From: Sporosarcina sp. ACRSL
GTDB lineage: Bacteria; Bacillota; Bacilli; Bacillales_A; Planococcaceae
Length of the DNA stretch: 64,000 bases
Assembly: GCF_022346605.1 (NCBI RefSeq)
Contig: NZ_JAKRNT010000010.1
Location: 1 to 64,000, forward strand
Direction: 5' to 3'
Part shown: positions 19,408-27,924 of the stretch, piece by piece
Numbering within the stretch: the first letter of the stretch is position 1
How the letters are laid out: each line of letters begins with the position of its first letter
The notes under the pieces: model-generated
What the model saw: only the letters and a program-made list of their open reading frames with translations
Told to the model about the DNA's origin: nothing
Database searches by the model: none
Program-made: the position numbers and the translations under genes

Positions 19408-20297
19408 AACTCTGGGAATAAAGAATTCATCTGACGAATGACCATTGAATAGCCCTTCTCCTCCAACTGCTCCTTTAACCCATTTGAGAAATCTGGAAGA
19501 CTCAGCTGATCGAGCGGCTCATTGAACTCAAGCTCGCAATGGATTTGTGCCAGTTTTTTTGATAGAAGCAACATATCCATATCCGCTTCGATTTTCTTCC
19601 TCATCCCAGGGGCTAATTCAGCCAATGACTCGATGACGTTTTCAACCGTTCCGTATTCCTTCACGAGTTTTAAAGCGGTTTTCGGGCCAATACCCTTTAC
19701 ACCGGGATATCCGTCACTTGTATCTCCCGTGAATGCTTTTACCTCGACAAAACGTTCCGGTGCAATCTCATATTCTTCAACAAAACGATCTTCTGTATAA
19801 ATATCGTATACGTTATATCCTTTTTTCATGAAAGCGATTTGTACGCCAGGACGCAGTAATTGTAAAAGGTCCTTATCCCCTGTCACAACCGTTATATCTG
19901 CCTTGCCCTCCCATTCACAGACGAGCGAACCGATCAAATCGTCTGCTTCCATTCCAGGAATTCCGTAATTCTTCCAACCAATGAGTTCAGACAGTTCGCG
20001 CGTCATATCGAACTGCGGTACGAGTTCGGGCGCAGGTTCCGGGCGGTTCGCTTTATATCCGTCAAACAGCTCGTTCCTAAAAGTATGCGCCCCCATATCC
20101 CAACAAACAGCCATATGCGTAGGATTGAAAATCGAAGCCGCAGTCATTGCATGGCGAGCAAACCCTTGAACCCCATTTGTCGGGACTCCTTCATCATTGG
20201 GGAAGTAATGTCCCATTGCGGACGTTGCAAAAAACGATCTGAATAATAATGCCATGCCGTCAACAAGTACAATATGTGGTTTCTGAAGACCAGTCAT
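19398..20297 (-). CDS. ypcP: 5'-3' exonuclease YpcP
   Basis: A stand-alone 5'-3' exonuclease homologous to the N-terminal domain of DNA polymerase I, likely involved in removing RNA primers or flap structures. The 299-residue protein shows the metal-binding and helix-hairpin-helix motifs of the family: VLVDGMALLFRSF, GMEADDLIGSL, VVTGDKDLLQL, FTGDTSDGYPGVKGIGPKTA. The start at 20297 follows TTAGGAGATGATAGCA; the upstream ATG at 20306 overlaps the ribosome binding site. The last codons overlap the terminal unit of the 20-bp array. Confidence 0.93.
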   Translation of the reverse strand: MTGLQKPHIVLVDGMALLFRSFFATSAMGHYFPNDEGVPTNGVQGFARHAMTAASIFNPTHMAVCWDMGAHTFRNELFDGYKANRPEPAPELVPQFDMTRELSELIGWKNYGIPGMEADDLIGSLVCEWEGKADITVVTGDKDLLQLLRPGVQIAFMKKGYNVYDIYTEDRFVEEYEIAPERFVEVKAFTGDTSDGYPGVKGIGPKTALKLVKEYGTVENVIESLAELAPGMRKKIEADMDMLLLSKKLAQIHCELEFNEPLDQLSLPDFSNGLKEQLEEKGYSMVIRQMNSLFPELIA

Positions 20298-20376
20298 TGC
20301 TATCATCTCCTAAATATATTAATTTACTTTTCCAAAGCTTATTGAGTGGGTATAGAAATTTAAGGGGGTCATTGTC

Positions 20377-21609
20377 ATGGAATTACATAAAGGTTCATTG
20401 TATTGGCCTACTACTTATAAAGCGCCTCATAGAAATAAACCTGCCAAAATAGCAGATTGCTATGACGCAGTGATTGTCGGAGGAGGCATGTCAGGTGCCC
20501 TGACTGCGCTATCTCTTTTAGATCGTGGATATCAGATAGCCATTTTGGATAAAAGACGTTTTGCCTCAGGAAGTACATCTGCCAATACAGGTCTTCTGCA
20601 ATACTCTAATGATATCATGCTTCATGAATTGATTGAACAAATCGGCGAGAAAGATGCTGTGAATTTTTACCGAAGCTGCAAAATATCAGTGGAAAAAATA
20701 AAGGAAGTTGCTGATCGCCTGCCTGTCGATCCACATTTCATTTTCAGAGATAGTATTTATTATGCCAGTGACGGGCAAGATGCCGAACGACTTGAAAGAG
20801 AATATCGTACATTAGTAAAGTATGATTTTCCTTGTATCTTTTGGGATAGGGAGACTTTATTGAACAAAGCAGGCATCGATCGACCTTGTGCTATTGTGAC
20901 TCATAGGGACGCGGAAGTTAATCCTTATATTTTTGTAAACGGTATATTTAATCTTGCCGAAGCAATGGGTGCCCATCTGTTTGAATACACGGAAATGGTA
21001 GATGTGAATGATGCTGGAGATAAACTAACAATCTTAACTTCCTCTGGAGATATGATGACAAAAAATATCATCTTCACGACAGGATATGAAACATTGCCAA
21101 TAGGCAAACGGATCGGTGCGGATATGAATCGGTCTTACGTTATAGTGACAGAGCCATTGAAGGAATTGCCCGCTTGGTATAATGATGCTCTTATTTGGGA
21201 AACAAAACGTCCTTACCTCTATATGAGAACGACCGCTGACAGGCGCATTATCATAGGCGGATTGGATGAAGATAAAGGGAAAATGGAAATTACGGATCGT
21301 TGGATTAAGATGCGTGGAAACGAATTGCGAAATAGTTTCAAAAATCTCTTCCCTGACTTGGAATTAGAAGTCGATTACGCATATTGTGCAACATTCGGGG
21401 AATCTATCGACAATTTGCCATTCATCGGAGAGCATCCAAATAGAAAGAAACATTATTATCTATTAGGTTACGGAGGAAACGGCACTGTCTACAGCATGCT
21501 TGGTGCAGAAATGCTTGCTGATAAGCTGTGCGAGATTGAAAATCCGGCATCACATATCGTTCAATTGACAAGAATGACAGAAACGGGAAAAAAGAAAATG
21601 ATTTTATAA
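20377..21609 (+). CDS. FAD-dependent amine/glycine oxidase-like oxidoreductase (DAO family)
   Basis: A 410-residue flavoprotein of the DAO superfamily. The FAD-binding GxGxxG occurs at about residue 34 (AVIVGGGMSGALTAL), followed by the flavin-proximal SGSTSANTGLLQY and the C-terminal LLGYGGNGTVYSML. It resembles gamma-glutamylputrescine oxidase-like and other uncharacterised oxidases in which a secondary amine or amino acid is oxidised with H2O2 release; the exact substrate cannot be told. The ATG follows AAGGGGG at 8 nt. Its TAA stop overlaps an ATG (TAATG) that opens a frame through the downstream 21-bp array. Confidence 0.75.
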   Translation: MELHKGSLYWPTTYKAPHRNKPAKIADCYDAVIVGGGMSGALTALSLLDRGYQIAILDKRRFASGSTSANTGLLQYSNDIMLHELIEQIGEKDAVNFYRSCKISVEKIKEVADRLPVDPHFIFRDSIYYASDGQDAERLEREYRTLVKYDFPCIFWDRETLLNKAGIDRPCAIVTHRDAEVNPYIFVNGIFNLAEAMGAHLFEYTEMVDVNDAGDKLTILTSSGDMMTKNIIFTTGYETLPIGKRIGADMNRSYVIVTEPLKELPAWYNDALIWETKRPYLYMRTTADRRIIIGGLDEDKGKMEITDRWIKMRGNELRNSFKNLFPDLELEVDYAYCATFGESIDNLPFIGEHPNRKKHYYLLGYGGNGTVYSMLGAEMLADKLCEIENPASHIVQLTRMTETGKKKMIL

Positions 21610-21633
21610 TGGTAACGATGAAAGAGAAGCTTG

Positions 21634-21945
21634 CTTTGGGCGCAAGACGACCTACTTTGGGCGCGGAACCTCTCACTTCGGGCGCGCGACGACATGCTTC
21701 AGGCGCGGAAACTCTCACTTCGGGCGTGCGACGACATGCTTCAGGCGCGGAAACTCTCACTTCGAGCGCGCGACGACATGCTTCAGGCGCGGAAACTCTC
21801 ACTTCGGGCGCGCGACGACATGCTTCAGGCGCAGAAACTCTCACTTCGGGCGCGACGACATGCTTCAGGTGCGGTCCCTCTCACTTCGGGCGCGGAACGA
21901 CATGCTTCAGGCGCGGAAACTCTCACTTTATACGCGCAAACCTAC
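21634..21945 (+). repeat. 21-bp-period tandem array D with 42-bp dimers
   Basis: About 15 units run from 21634, nearly all 21 bp; one at 21844 has lost 2 bp. Cores are CTTTGGGCGC, CTTCGGGCGCG and CTTCAGGCGCG. From unit 3 onward the units alternate between CTTCGGGCGCGCGACGACATG and CTTCAGGCGCGG plus AAACTCTCA, forming a 42-bp higher-order repeat of near-identical copies, which indicates recent amplification. It lies between the convergent FAD oxidoreductase and hutH genes, next to the hutH terminator. Confidence 0.95.
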
Positions 21946-21966
21946 TTTCATCGGAAATAAAAAGCC

Positions 21967-22005
21967 GCCGCAGATCCAGCAATCCTTCTACTCACCTTCT
22001 GCGGC
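21967..22005 (-). terminator. terminator of hutH
   Basis: GCCGCAG (21967-21973) pairs with CTGCGGC (21999-22005) around a 25-nt loop, and the minus strand continues GGCTTTTTATTT. It lies 10 bp after the hutH stop. Confidence 0.7.
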
Positions 22006-22014
22006 AGTCTCCAT

Positions 22015-23496
22015 TCATTTTTTATTTAAATAATCGGCAATCCTCTCAATATCCGGTCCGAAGATCCTGTCTTCTTCAATTGGTTTTACGATTTGCCGTA
22101 ATCCTTCCAGTTGCTCTCTTGTTTTCGGTGCCATTTTTTCAGTGCCGCGGAATTTGCAGCCCGTCATCGCGCATAATGCCTCGATAGCAAGGACTTTTCT
22201 TGCATTTGCAATGATTTGCTGTGCATGCCTCGCACCGATCGTTCCCATCGATACATGGTCTTCCTGATTGCCTGAAGAAGGAATCGAATCGACCGATGCG
22301 GGATGCGCCAATGTTTTATTCTCCGAGACAAGGCTTGCTGCCGAGTATTGCAAAATCATGGCGCCGGATTGCAATCCCGGCTGTGAACTGAGGAATGGCG
22401 GTAATCCTTCATTCAATTGAGGATTCACGAGCCGTTCAATCCGTCGTTCCGATATATTGGCAAGCTCAGCGATGCCAATTTTTAAGAAGTCCATCGCAAA
22501 TGCAATTGGTTGTCCGTGGAAATTCCCGCCGGACACAACAACCTCTCCATCTTCAAAAATAAGTGGGTTATCCGTTGCCGCATTCAATTCAATCTCCAAT
22601 TTTTCTTTCACATAAGACAGTACTTGCCAGCTTGCCCCGTGGACCTGCGGGATACAACGAATCGAATAGGCATCCTGAACTCGCATCTCCCCTTGTTTCG
22701 TCGTCAATTGGCTATCTTCAAGCCAATTTAACATCCTGAAAGCGACATCCTCTTGCTCTTTGTAGCCACGTGCCTCATGGATGGCTGGATGAAAAGCATC
22801 TGTAATTCCATGCAATGCCTCCATTGTCATGGCAGCAATCCATTCACTGTCGTAAGCAAGTTTTTCTGCCTCTAAATAATTGACGACGCCTTGAGCAGTC
22901 ATTGCTTGCGTGCCGTTAATTAAAGCTAGCCCTTCTTTCGCCTCAAGGACAATCGGTTCCAAGCCGAATTCCTCCCATACTTGCTTAGCCGGAATATGGC
23001 CGCCATCCCGCCAAACGTACCCTTCCCCTACGAGCACTAGCGCCAAATGGGAAAGTGGCGCTAAGTCTCCGGAAGCCCCAAGCGATCCTTGCTGCGGAAT
23101 GACTGGGTGAATTCCGTTATTCACCATGAATGCAAAACGTTCAAGCACTTCGACACGGATTCCTGAAAAGCCTTTGAGAAGTGCGTTCAACCGTAGAACG
23201 ACCATAGCTCGAGAAACTCTTTCTGTAAATGGTTCTCCGACGCCACATGCATGGGAACGGATAAGATGCAGTTGCAGCGCCTTCGTATCCTTTTCATCGA
23301 TTTTCACATCGCTGAATTTACCGAAACCAGTATTGATACCATACACAGTCTTGTCGTTTTCAACAATACGATTGACAGCTTCCCTGCTTTTTTTCACACG
23401 TTCCAATGCATCCGCATTCAACACGACTTTTTTTCCCTTATATAAAATTAATTCCATCTGTTCGAGTGTAAGAGTATATCCAGTTAATTCAATCAT
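22015..23496 (-). CDS. hutH: HutH, histidine ammonia-lyase
   Basis: HutH deaminates L-histidine to urocanate, the first step of histidine use. The 493-residue protein has the MIO cofactor triad Ala141-Ser142-Gly143 in [12 protein letters not shown], and the active-site segments [23 protein letters not shown] and [12 protein letters not shown]. The start at ATG 23496 is supported by AAAGGGTGG at 7-9 nt; an in-frame GTG at 23505 is less well placed. The rest of the hut pathway is absent here, and the gene has its own terminator. Confidence 0.97.
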   Translation of the reverse strand: MIELTGYTLTLEQMELILYKGKKVVLNADALERVKKSREAVNRIVENDKTVYGINTGFGKFSDVKIDEKDTKALQLHLIRSHACGVGEPFTERVSRAMVVLRLNALLKGFSGIRVEVLERFAFMVNNGIHPVIPQQGSLGASGDLAPLSHLALVLVGEGYVWRDGGHIPAKQVWEEFGLEPIVLEAKEGLALINGTQAMTAQGVVNYLEAEKLAYDSEWIAAMTMEALHGITDAFHPAIHEARGYKEQEDVAFRMLNWLEDSQLTTKQGEMRVQDAYSIRCIPQVHGASWQVLSYVKEKLEIELNAATDNPLIFEDGEVVVSGGNFHGQPIAFAMDFLKIGIAELANISERRIERLVNPQLNEGLPPFLSSQPGLQSGAMILQYSAASLVSENKTLAHPASVDSIPSSGNQEDHVSMGTIGARHAQQIIANARKVLAIEALCAMTGCKFRGTEKMAPKTREQLEGLRQIVKPIEEDRIFGPDIERIADYLNKK

Positions 23497-23539
23497 CCAA
23501 ACCACCCTTTCGGCAACATGAATTCGCTTTCCTACTTTT

Positions 23540-23585
23540 CATCGTACACGATGCAAATAGGATTTTGGTGATTTTTACGAAAATT
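23540..23585 (-). promoter_or_regulatory. possible operators upstream of hutH (palindrome and CodY-like box)
   Basis: CATCGTACACGATG (23540-23553) is a perfect 6-2-6 inverted repeat 44 bp upstream of the start. ATTTTTACGAAAATT (23571-23585) matches 12 of 15 positions of the CodY consensus AATTTTCWGAAAATT. CodY is a known repressor of hut in B. subtilis, which makes the second match plausible. No confident -10/-35 pair was found. Confidence 0.4.
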
Positions 23586-23635
23586 TGTTCTATAGTAATG
23601 TGCTGTTGTTTTAGTGTGATAATGCAATAAAAAAA

Positions 23636-23661
23636 CCATGGCGGTTAAACAAGCGCCATGG
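23636..23661 (-). terminator. terminator of the sigma/anti-sigma operon
   Basis: CCATGGCG (23636-23643) pairs perfectly with CGCCATGG (23654-23661); the minus strand then has seven T. It lies 8 bp after the DUF4179 gene. Confidence 0.92.
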
Positions 23662-23669
23662 ATCCTTTC

Positions 23670-24992
23670 TTATTTAATCTTAATTTTAACATTCCCTTTT
23701 ATATAGGAAGGGTATGCATGCAATGGGAAATGCAATGGATTTGTAAACTCTACATTCGGTAGTTCAAGACCAAAGTTATTTATTTCGTCATCGCTCTGAT
23801 AAAAGGAACCCCATTTACTTTGAAGTTCTTTCCCTTCAGCATCGTAAAAAGTTGAAAAAGGATCGTGATAATAGTCTTTTTCACCTTTTAACTTGATGTC
23901 CATAAAGAGACCGCGCATCTTCAAATCACTGAATCGTTGATCCTTTGGCTGCTCTACAATTTCTTCGGTTTCCGTATTGATGACTAAGGTAGCCTCTTCT
24001 TTATCCAATGCCATTAGCTTGTTGAATTTCAAATAAAGCTCATCCGACTCTTTGAAATAGTTGCTTTGCAAGAAATAAATCTTTCTATTTGGATCCTCTG
24101 TGTACCTTGCATATATTCCATTTTTAATTGAAGTCCATACTTCCCCTTTTGCATCTACTATACGAAGGTCCTCGAAACCAAAAATCTCCTTTGTATTTTC
24201 CGGGGCACACTCGACTTCAACTGCTGTTTTTAATGGACCGACCGTAATATTTTTTATCATGATTGATTGCCCGTCAACTGTCACTTTCTCATTTATCTCA
24301 TATTGTTCCTTTTTCACAGGCTGGAGTTGAACTTGGAATGGCAGGCTAATACTTTTCTTCACCTCGTGAGTGTCAATATCATCTCCAATTTGAACTTCTA
24401 ATACCAATGGTTCTCTTGGTATAGGTGCATTAAGTTCAATTTCCAATGTGTTCATGGACTCCGTTTCGGTTTCGTGGCCCCAATTGTTTGAGTATGATAC
24501 TTTCTTCGACAAGTCATTCCCATCGGTATCCAATATTCGATAGTTTACGATAAAATCCGGATGGTTTTTCTCTTTGAATGTTACTGTATGGAATGCTACA
24601 AGACTCGTTTCATCTGTAATAATACCTTTCAACGTCACTTTTACATTTTCTGTCTCATCTGTGACGTCAATTGGCTGGTAATGATCATTTTCAATCGCCA
24701 GCTGAAGCCCTTTATTGTCTTGAATCATTTCGACTATCCGCTCCATCCCTGGAATGGATGCAATTGCATTTGCAAAAGCTGGGGAAACCCGTATAGACGT
24801 CACGAACGATAGGATCAAAATTGCTGCGACAACGATGGACCAGATGCCTTGTTTATAAGTACGACGCTTTTGCATTTTTATTTTTGCTTGCTCAAAGCCC
24901 TTATTTATCGCATGTTCCAACCGTTCTTCCGGCATTGTCTTACTCTCAATTTCTTCTTTCCATTTCTTCAACTTTTGTTCTTCCTCAAACAT
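23670..24992 (-). CDS. DUF4179-type membrane-anchored anti-sigma factor
   Basis: A 440-residue single-pass membrane protein: cytoplasmic N-terminal region (1-47, highly charged), one transmembrane helix (about 48-66, IWSIVVAAILILSFV) and a large extracytoplasmic part resembling the DUF4179 and DUF5643 families. The N-terminus overlaps the sigma-factor gene by 8 bp, the usual arrangement of an anti-sigma factor with its ECF sigma. It presumably holds the sigma factor at the membrane and releases it on a cell-envelope signal; the signal is unknown. No protease-site motif could be identified by eye. Confidence 0.8.
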   Translation of the reverse strand: MFEEEQKLKKWKEEIESKTMPEERLEHAINKGFEQAKIKMQKRRTYKQGIWSIVVAAILILSFVTSIRVSPAFANAIASIPGMERIVEMIQDNKGLQLAIENDHYQPIDVTDETENVKVTLKGIITDETSLVAFHTVTFKEKNHPDFIVNYRILDTDGNDLSKKVSYSNNWGHETETESMNTLEIELNAPIPREPLVLEVQIGDDIDTHEVKKSISLPFQVQLQPVKKEQYEINEKVTVDGQSIMIKNITVGPLKTAVEVECAPENTKEIFGFEDLRIVDAKGEVWTSIKNGIYARYTEDPNRKIYFLQSNYFKESDELYLKFNKLMALDKEEATLVINTETEEIVEQPKDQRFSDLKMRGLFMDIKLKGEKDYYHDPFSTFYDAEGKELQSKWGSFYQSDDEINNFGLELPNVEFTNPLHFPLHAYPSYIKGNVKIKIK

Positions 24993-25506
24993 GCCCCTTC
25001 TCCCCCTTCCCTTCGAAAAATGTTCGTAATGTTTTAACCGCTTTATACAATCTCGTTTTCACAGTTCCTTCAGGCGTTGAAGTCATGTCAGCGATATCTT
25101 TAATTTTTAAATCATGTAAGTATTTCAAGTAAACCAATTGACGATCTTTTTCGGATAAATGGCGGAGGGCCTCTTCTACTTCCAAATAAGTAAAATCATC
25201 ACTTATGCCTTTCCATTCACCAATACGCTCATCAAGAACGTACCGTTTCTTTTTACGTAACACGTCATAGCAATGGTTCATCATGATACGGATGAGCCAC
25301 GTCTTCGCATATTCTGGCATACGTAATGTTTTTATTTTCTCATATGCACGCACGGTCACTTCCTGCATCGCCTCCAAAGCATCTTCTTCATTTTTCAAAT
25401 AAGCGAGCGCTGTTCGATAGAGTGCTTCTTTGTTTTCGGACATCAGCTGTAAAAATGCCTGATCATCACCGCGTATTGCCTTTTCGACAAGTTCTATCCC
25501 TGTCAA
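24985..25506 (-). CDS. ECF-type RNA polymerase sigma factor
   Basis: A sigma-70 family ECF factor with region 2 (ALYRTALAYLKNEEDALEAMQEVTVRAYEKI; motif split here for length: ALYRTALAYL then KNEEDALEAMQ) and region 4 (LSEKDRQLVYLKYLHDLKIK, then ADMTSTPEGTVKTRLYKAV). I start it at TTG 25506 (173 residues) because a G-rich GGGGGGTGGGG lies just upstream; ATG at 25521 is an alternative, but GGGGG is only 1 nt from it. The downstream anti-sigma gene is translationally coupled. It presumably activates its own operon. Confidence 0.85.
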   Translation of the reverse strand: MTGIELVEKAIRGDDQAFLQLMSENKEALYRTALAYLKNEEDALEAMQEVTVRAYEKIKTLRMPEYAKTWLIRIMMNHCYDVLRKKKRYVLDERIGEWKGISDDFTYLEVEEALRHLSEKDRQLVYLKYLHDLKIKDIADMTSTPEGTVKTRLYKAVKTLRTFFEGKGEKGHV

Positions 25507-25637
25507 TTCCCCACCCCCCATTCCCCCACTATACATTAGACTCGCAAACGAAAAAAAAGTTTTTATACCCAAGAGTCCAACCCAATTCTTTGATTGTTAC
25601 ATATAGATAGGAGGAATCGCTTGAAGGGAGAGAAAAG

Positions 25638-26837
25638 ATGACGAATATAAATCAACACACCGACGAACAGTGGTACCCACAATTGCCTGAAGGGTATACA
25701 GGAGAGGGGCAAGAATTACAAGGGTACACAGGTGAAGGGCAAGGAATGCAAGGGGGAATGGAAGGATGGATGCCTGGTGGCATGCAGAATTATGACATGA
25801 TGACCGCCATGGCGATGCCTCATGATATGGATTGGCAGGGTAGCCATATGTACGGAATGCAGCCAATTGCGTCTCCAGAATTATTTCCGGGACATGGCGG
25901 GCCAGGACTTGAAGATGGATTCCTAGCGCAAGGCGGATTCCCGATGCAAGGTGGACCTCCGATGCAAGGCGGATTCCCGATGCAAGGCGGGTTCCCGATG
26001 CAAGGCGGGTTCCCGATGCAAGGCGGGTTCCCGATGCAAGGCGGGTTCCCGATGCAAGGCGGATTCCCGATGCAAGGCGGATTCCCGATGCAAGGCGGAT
26101 TCCCGATGCAAGGCGGATTCCCGATGCAAGGCGGATTCCCGATGCAAGGCGCACCTGGATCCCAAGGCGGATTCCCGATGCAAGGCGCACCTGGATCCCA
26201 AGGCGGATTCCCGATGCAAGGCGCACCTGGATCTCAAGGCGGATTCCCGATGCAAGGCGCACCTGGATCCCAAGGCGGATTCCCGATGCAAGACGGGCCT
26301 GAATTTCATGGCGGATTCCCGCAAGGCACCCCTGGATTCCAAGGTGGATTCCCTAGCCAAGGCGGACCTGGATTCCCTGGGCAAGGCGGACCTGGATTCC
26401 AAGGCGGATTCCCGATGCAGGGCCGAACTGGATTCCAAGACGGATTACCTGAGCAAGACCCGCCTGAATTGCCAGACGAACTAGTTGCGCAAGGCAGACC
26501 TGGATTTCCAGGGGGCGGATTCCCTGGGCCAGGTGGACCTGGATTTCCGGGAGGAGGATTCCCTGGGCCAGGCGGGCAACAAGCACCAACTTCCCCGCCA
26601 CCAAGCTTCACCCCACAGTATCCAAGCGTTCAGGCTTTTGCGGTTGATCCAGGAGCCATAAGAGGATGCCTGTTTAGAAATACGTTTATTTGGACATCGA
26701 GACGGCGGGGCTTCTGGTTCTACCCTACATTCGTAGGACGCACTTCTGTAGCGGGATACCGTTGGAGCTCAAGTGGGCGAAGATGGATGTTTACTGGAAT
26801 TGACTTGAATCGGATTGAACAGTTTACTTGTTTTTAA
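25638..26837 (+). CDS. collagen-like GGFPMQ-repeat protein with conserved C-terminal domain
   Basis: A 399-residue low-complexity protein. The N-terminus (1-95) is rich in Gln, Gly and Met. It is followed by about a dozen GGFPMQ hexapeptides, four 12-residue GAPGSQGGFPMQ units, then looser collagen-like GGPGFPG stretches to about residue 310. A compact C-terminal region (about 325-399; VDPGAIRGCLFRNTFIW, FVGRTSVAGYRW, FTGIDLNRIEQFTCF) has no low complexity. Surface- or spore-associated collagen-like proteins of Bacilli look similar, but there is no signal peptide and no LPxTG motif. GGGAGAG precedes the ATG. Confidence 0.75.
   Translation: MTNINQHTDEQWYPQLPEGYTGEGQELQGYTGEGQGMQGGMEGWMPGGMQNYDMMTAMAMPHDMDWQGSHMYGMQPIASPELFPGHGGPGLEDGFLAQGGFPMQGGPPMQGGFPMQGGFPMQGGFPMQGGFPMQGGFPMQGGFPMQGGFPMQGGFPMQGGFPMQGGFPMQGAPGSQGGFPMQGAPGSQGGFPMQGAPGSQGGFPMQGAPGSQGGFPMQDGPEFHGGFPQGTPGFQGGFPSQGGPGFPGQGGPGFQGGFPMQGRTGFQDGLPEQDPPELPDELVAQGRPGFPGGGFPGPGGPGFPGGGFPGPGGQQAPTSPPPSFTPQYPSVQAFAVDPGAIRGCLFRNTFIWTSRRRGFWFYPTFVGRTSVAGYRWSSSGRRWMFTGIDLNRIEQFTCF
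25936..26290 (+). repeat. 18-bp and 36-bp coding repeats
   Basis: The 18-bp unit GGATTCCCGATGCAAGGC and its variant with GGG at the start are repeated about 12 times with almost no synonymous change, followed by four 36-bp units that differ by one base. The uniformity implies recent expansion or gene conversion. Other frames stay open over this stretch only because the unit length is a multiple of three. Confidence 0.9.
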
Positions 26838-26848
26838 GACAACAATGA

Positions 26849-26876
26849 AAAGACCGACTCCGTTGAGTCGGTCTTT
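26849..26876 (+). terminator. terminator after the GGFPMQ-repeat gene
   Basis: AAAGACCGACTC (26849-26860) pairs perfectly with GAGTCGGTCTTT (26865-26876) with a tetraloop CGTT. It starts 11 bp after the stop. The T-run is short. Confidence 0.85.
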
Positions 26877-26907
26877 AGACTGTTACTTTTAGAGTAAACC
26901 TCGTTTA

Positions 26908-27129
26908 TTATTCATGAATATTCCTTTCAGTACATGTAATTTCTATTGTATTATTCATCGGATCCAAGATAGGAAAACTCCAGTACCCCTTCCATTCGGG
27001 CTTGCTATAATATCTTGGTACTTCTTCACTTAATACTGAATGAACAATATCAATAAAATCTTCTTTAACACATTCTAGAGACCAGCTTGCCCTTGGCTCT
27101 GTTCATGTAAAGCCTAATCGCTTTACCAT
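26908..27129 (-). pseudogene. small gene broken by an in-frame TGA
   Basis: On the minus strand an ATG at 27129, with AGGGG 9 nt upstream, opens a 73-codon frame ending at TAA 26908. Codon 9 is TGA (27105-27103), reading MVKRLGFT-stop-TEPRASW. The downstream 64 residues look like real protein (VLSEEVPRYYSKPEWKGYW, FPILDPMNNTIEITC), and there is no start codon after the TGA until mid-protein. A single G-to-A change of TGG (Trp) would explain it. I do not recognise the family. The rest of 26880-27267 holds nothing else that I can name. Confidence 0.6.
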
Positions 27130-27267
27130 TTTAGTGTTCCCCTTTATCTCTTTCCCTATTGGTAATCCACCGTATTAACTAGAATCCTTTATACAAGTTT
27201 TTGCCCCTAACTTAACTCAGTCCATCAAACCGGTTTGTTATAAAAAAAACAAGCGTTTTTAGTTTTG

Positions 27268-27924
27268 TTAGAATTCGTTTGTTAGTAAATGATTTGCTCG
27301 AAGTAATTCCGCTAAATTCTGCTTATTTCGATCCAAGTGTAGTCCTTTTATGCCGACCCGACGTGCTCCTTCTACGTTCTCATTTTTATCATCAATAAAT
27401 AAACAGTCTTCACCTAATGTTTGTGTTTCATTTAGCGCAATCTGATAAATGGCTTCACTTGGTTTCTCTTCTCCTACAAAGGCAGAAAGTATAATCGTGT
27501 CAAAATAGTTACGAATTCCGAGTCGATCAAATATCGAGTCCATACTTGGCATTGCATTTGAAATGACGGCCAGTCTATATTCTTTACTTACGTTCATAAG
27601 TACGTCTTGCACTTCTGGAAAAAGCTCGCAATGGCCAGCATAATGAGTAGAGGTAAATAATTCGTCTGTTACGTCTTTCTGTCCAATCCCTTCAGCAATT
27701 ACGCCATAATATCTTCTATAGTATCGTTCTTCCTCGTTCCAGTTTGTTATGAAGGGCAATTTAATCGATTTAACCTTCCTAAGCGCAGCGTCAATCTGTG
27801 ATCTACCATATCCTTTTTCGATCAGTAGAGACCTTACTCGGTCATCACCTTTTATTGGAGTATCAAAAAGGACACCACCAGCATCAAAAAAAATCACTTT
27901 TACTCCATTTTTTTTAGGATTCAT
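27268..27924 (-). CDS. HAD-superfamily hydrolase
   Basis: A 218-residue haloacid dehalogenase-like hydrolase. Motif I FFDAGGVLFD, motif II VISNAMPS, a lysine in VGEEKPSEAIY and motif IV CLFIDDKNENVEGA are all present, with a helical cap between motifs I and II, as in phosphatases of small phosphorylated metabolites. I chose ATG 27924, which is preceded by CGGAG; the frame can be extended 14 codons upstream, but that would only read through the end of the previous gene. It overlaps the kinase gene by 11 bp, so the two are coupled. Confidence 0.85.
   Translation of the reverse strand: MNPKKNGVKVIFFDAGGVLFDTPIKGDDRVRSLLIEKGYGRSQIDAALRKVKSIKLPFITNWNEEERYYRRYYGVIAEGIGQKDVTDELFTSTHYAGHCELFPEVQDVLMNVSKEYRLAVISNAMPSMDSIFDRLGIRNYFDTIILSAFVGEEKPSEAIYQIALNETQTLGEDCLFIDDKNENVEGARRVGIKGLHLDRNKQNLAELLRANHLLTNEF

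Noticed and set aside
21609..22187. 192-codon plus-strand frame across array D
   Set aside because: Not annotated as a gene because the open frame results from the 21-bp period and continues into the antisense of hutH. The TAATG overlap is noted as a finding only.
25597..26484. Long minus-strand and alternative plus-strand frames over the GGFPMQ gene
   Set aside because: They exist because the 18-bp repeat lacks stops in any frame. The GGFPMQ frame alone has a ribosome binding site, a non-repetitive C-terminal domain and a terminator.
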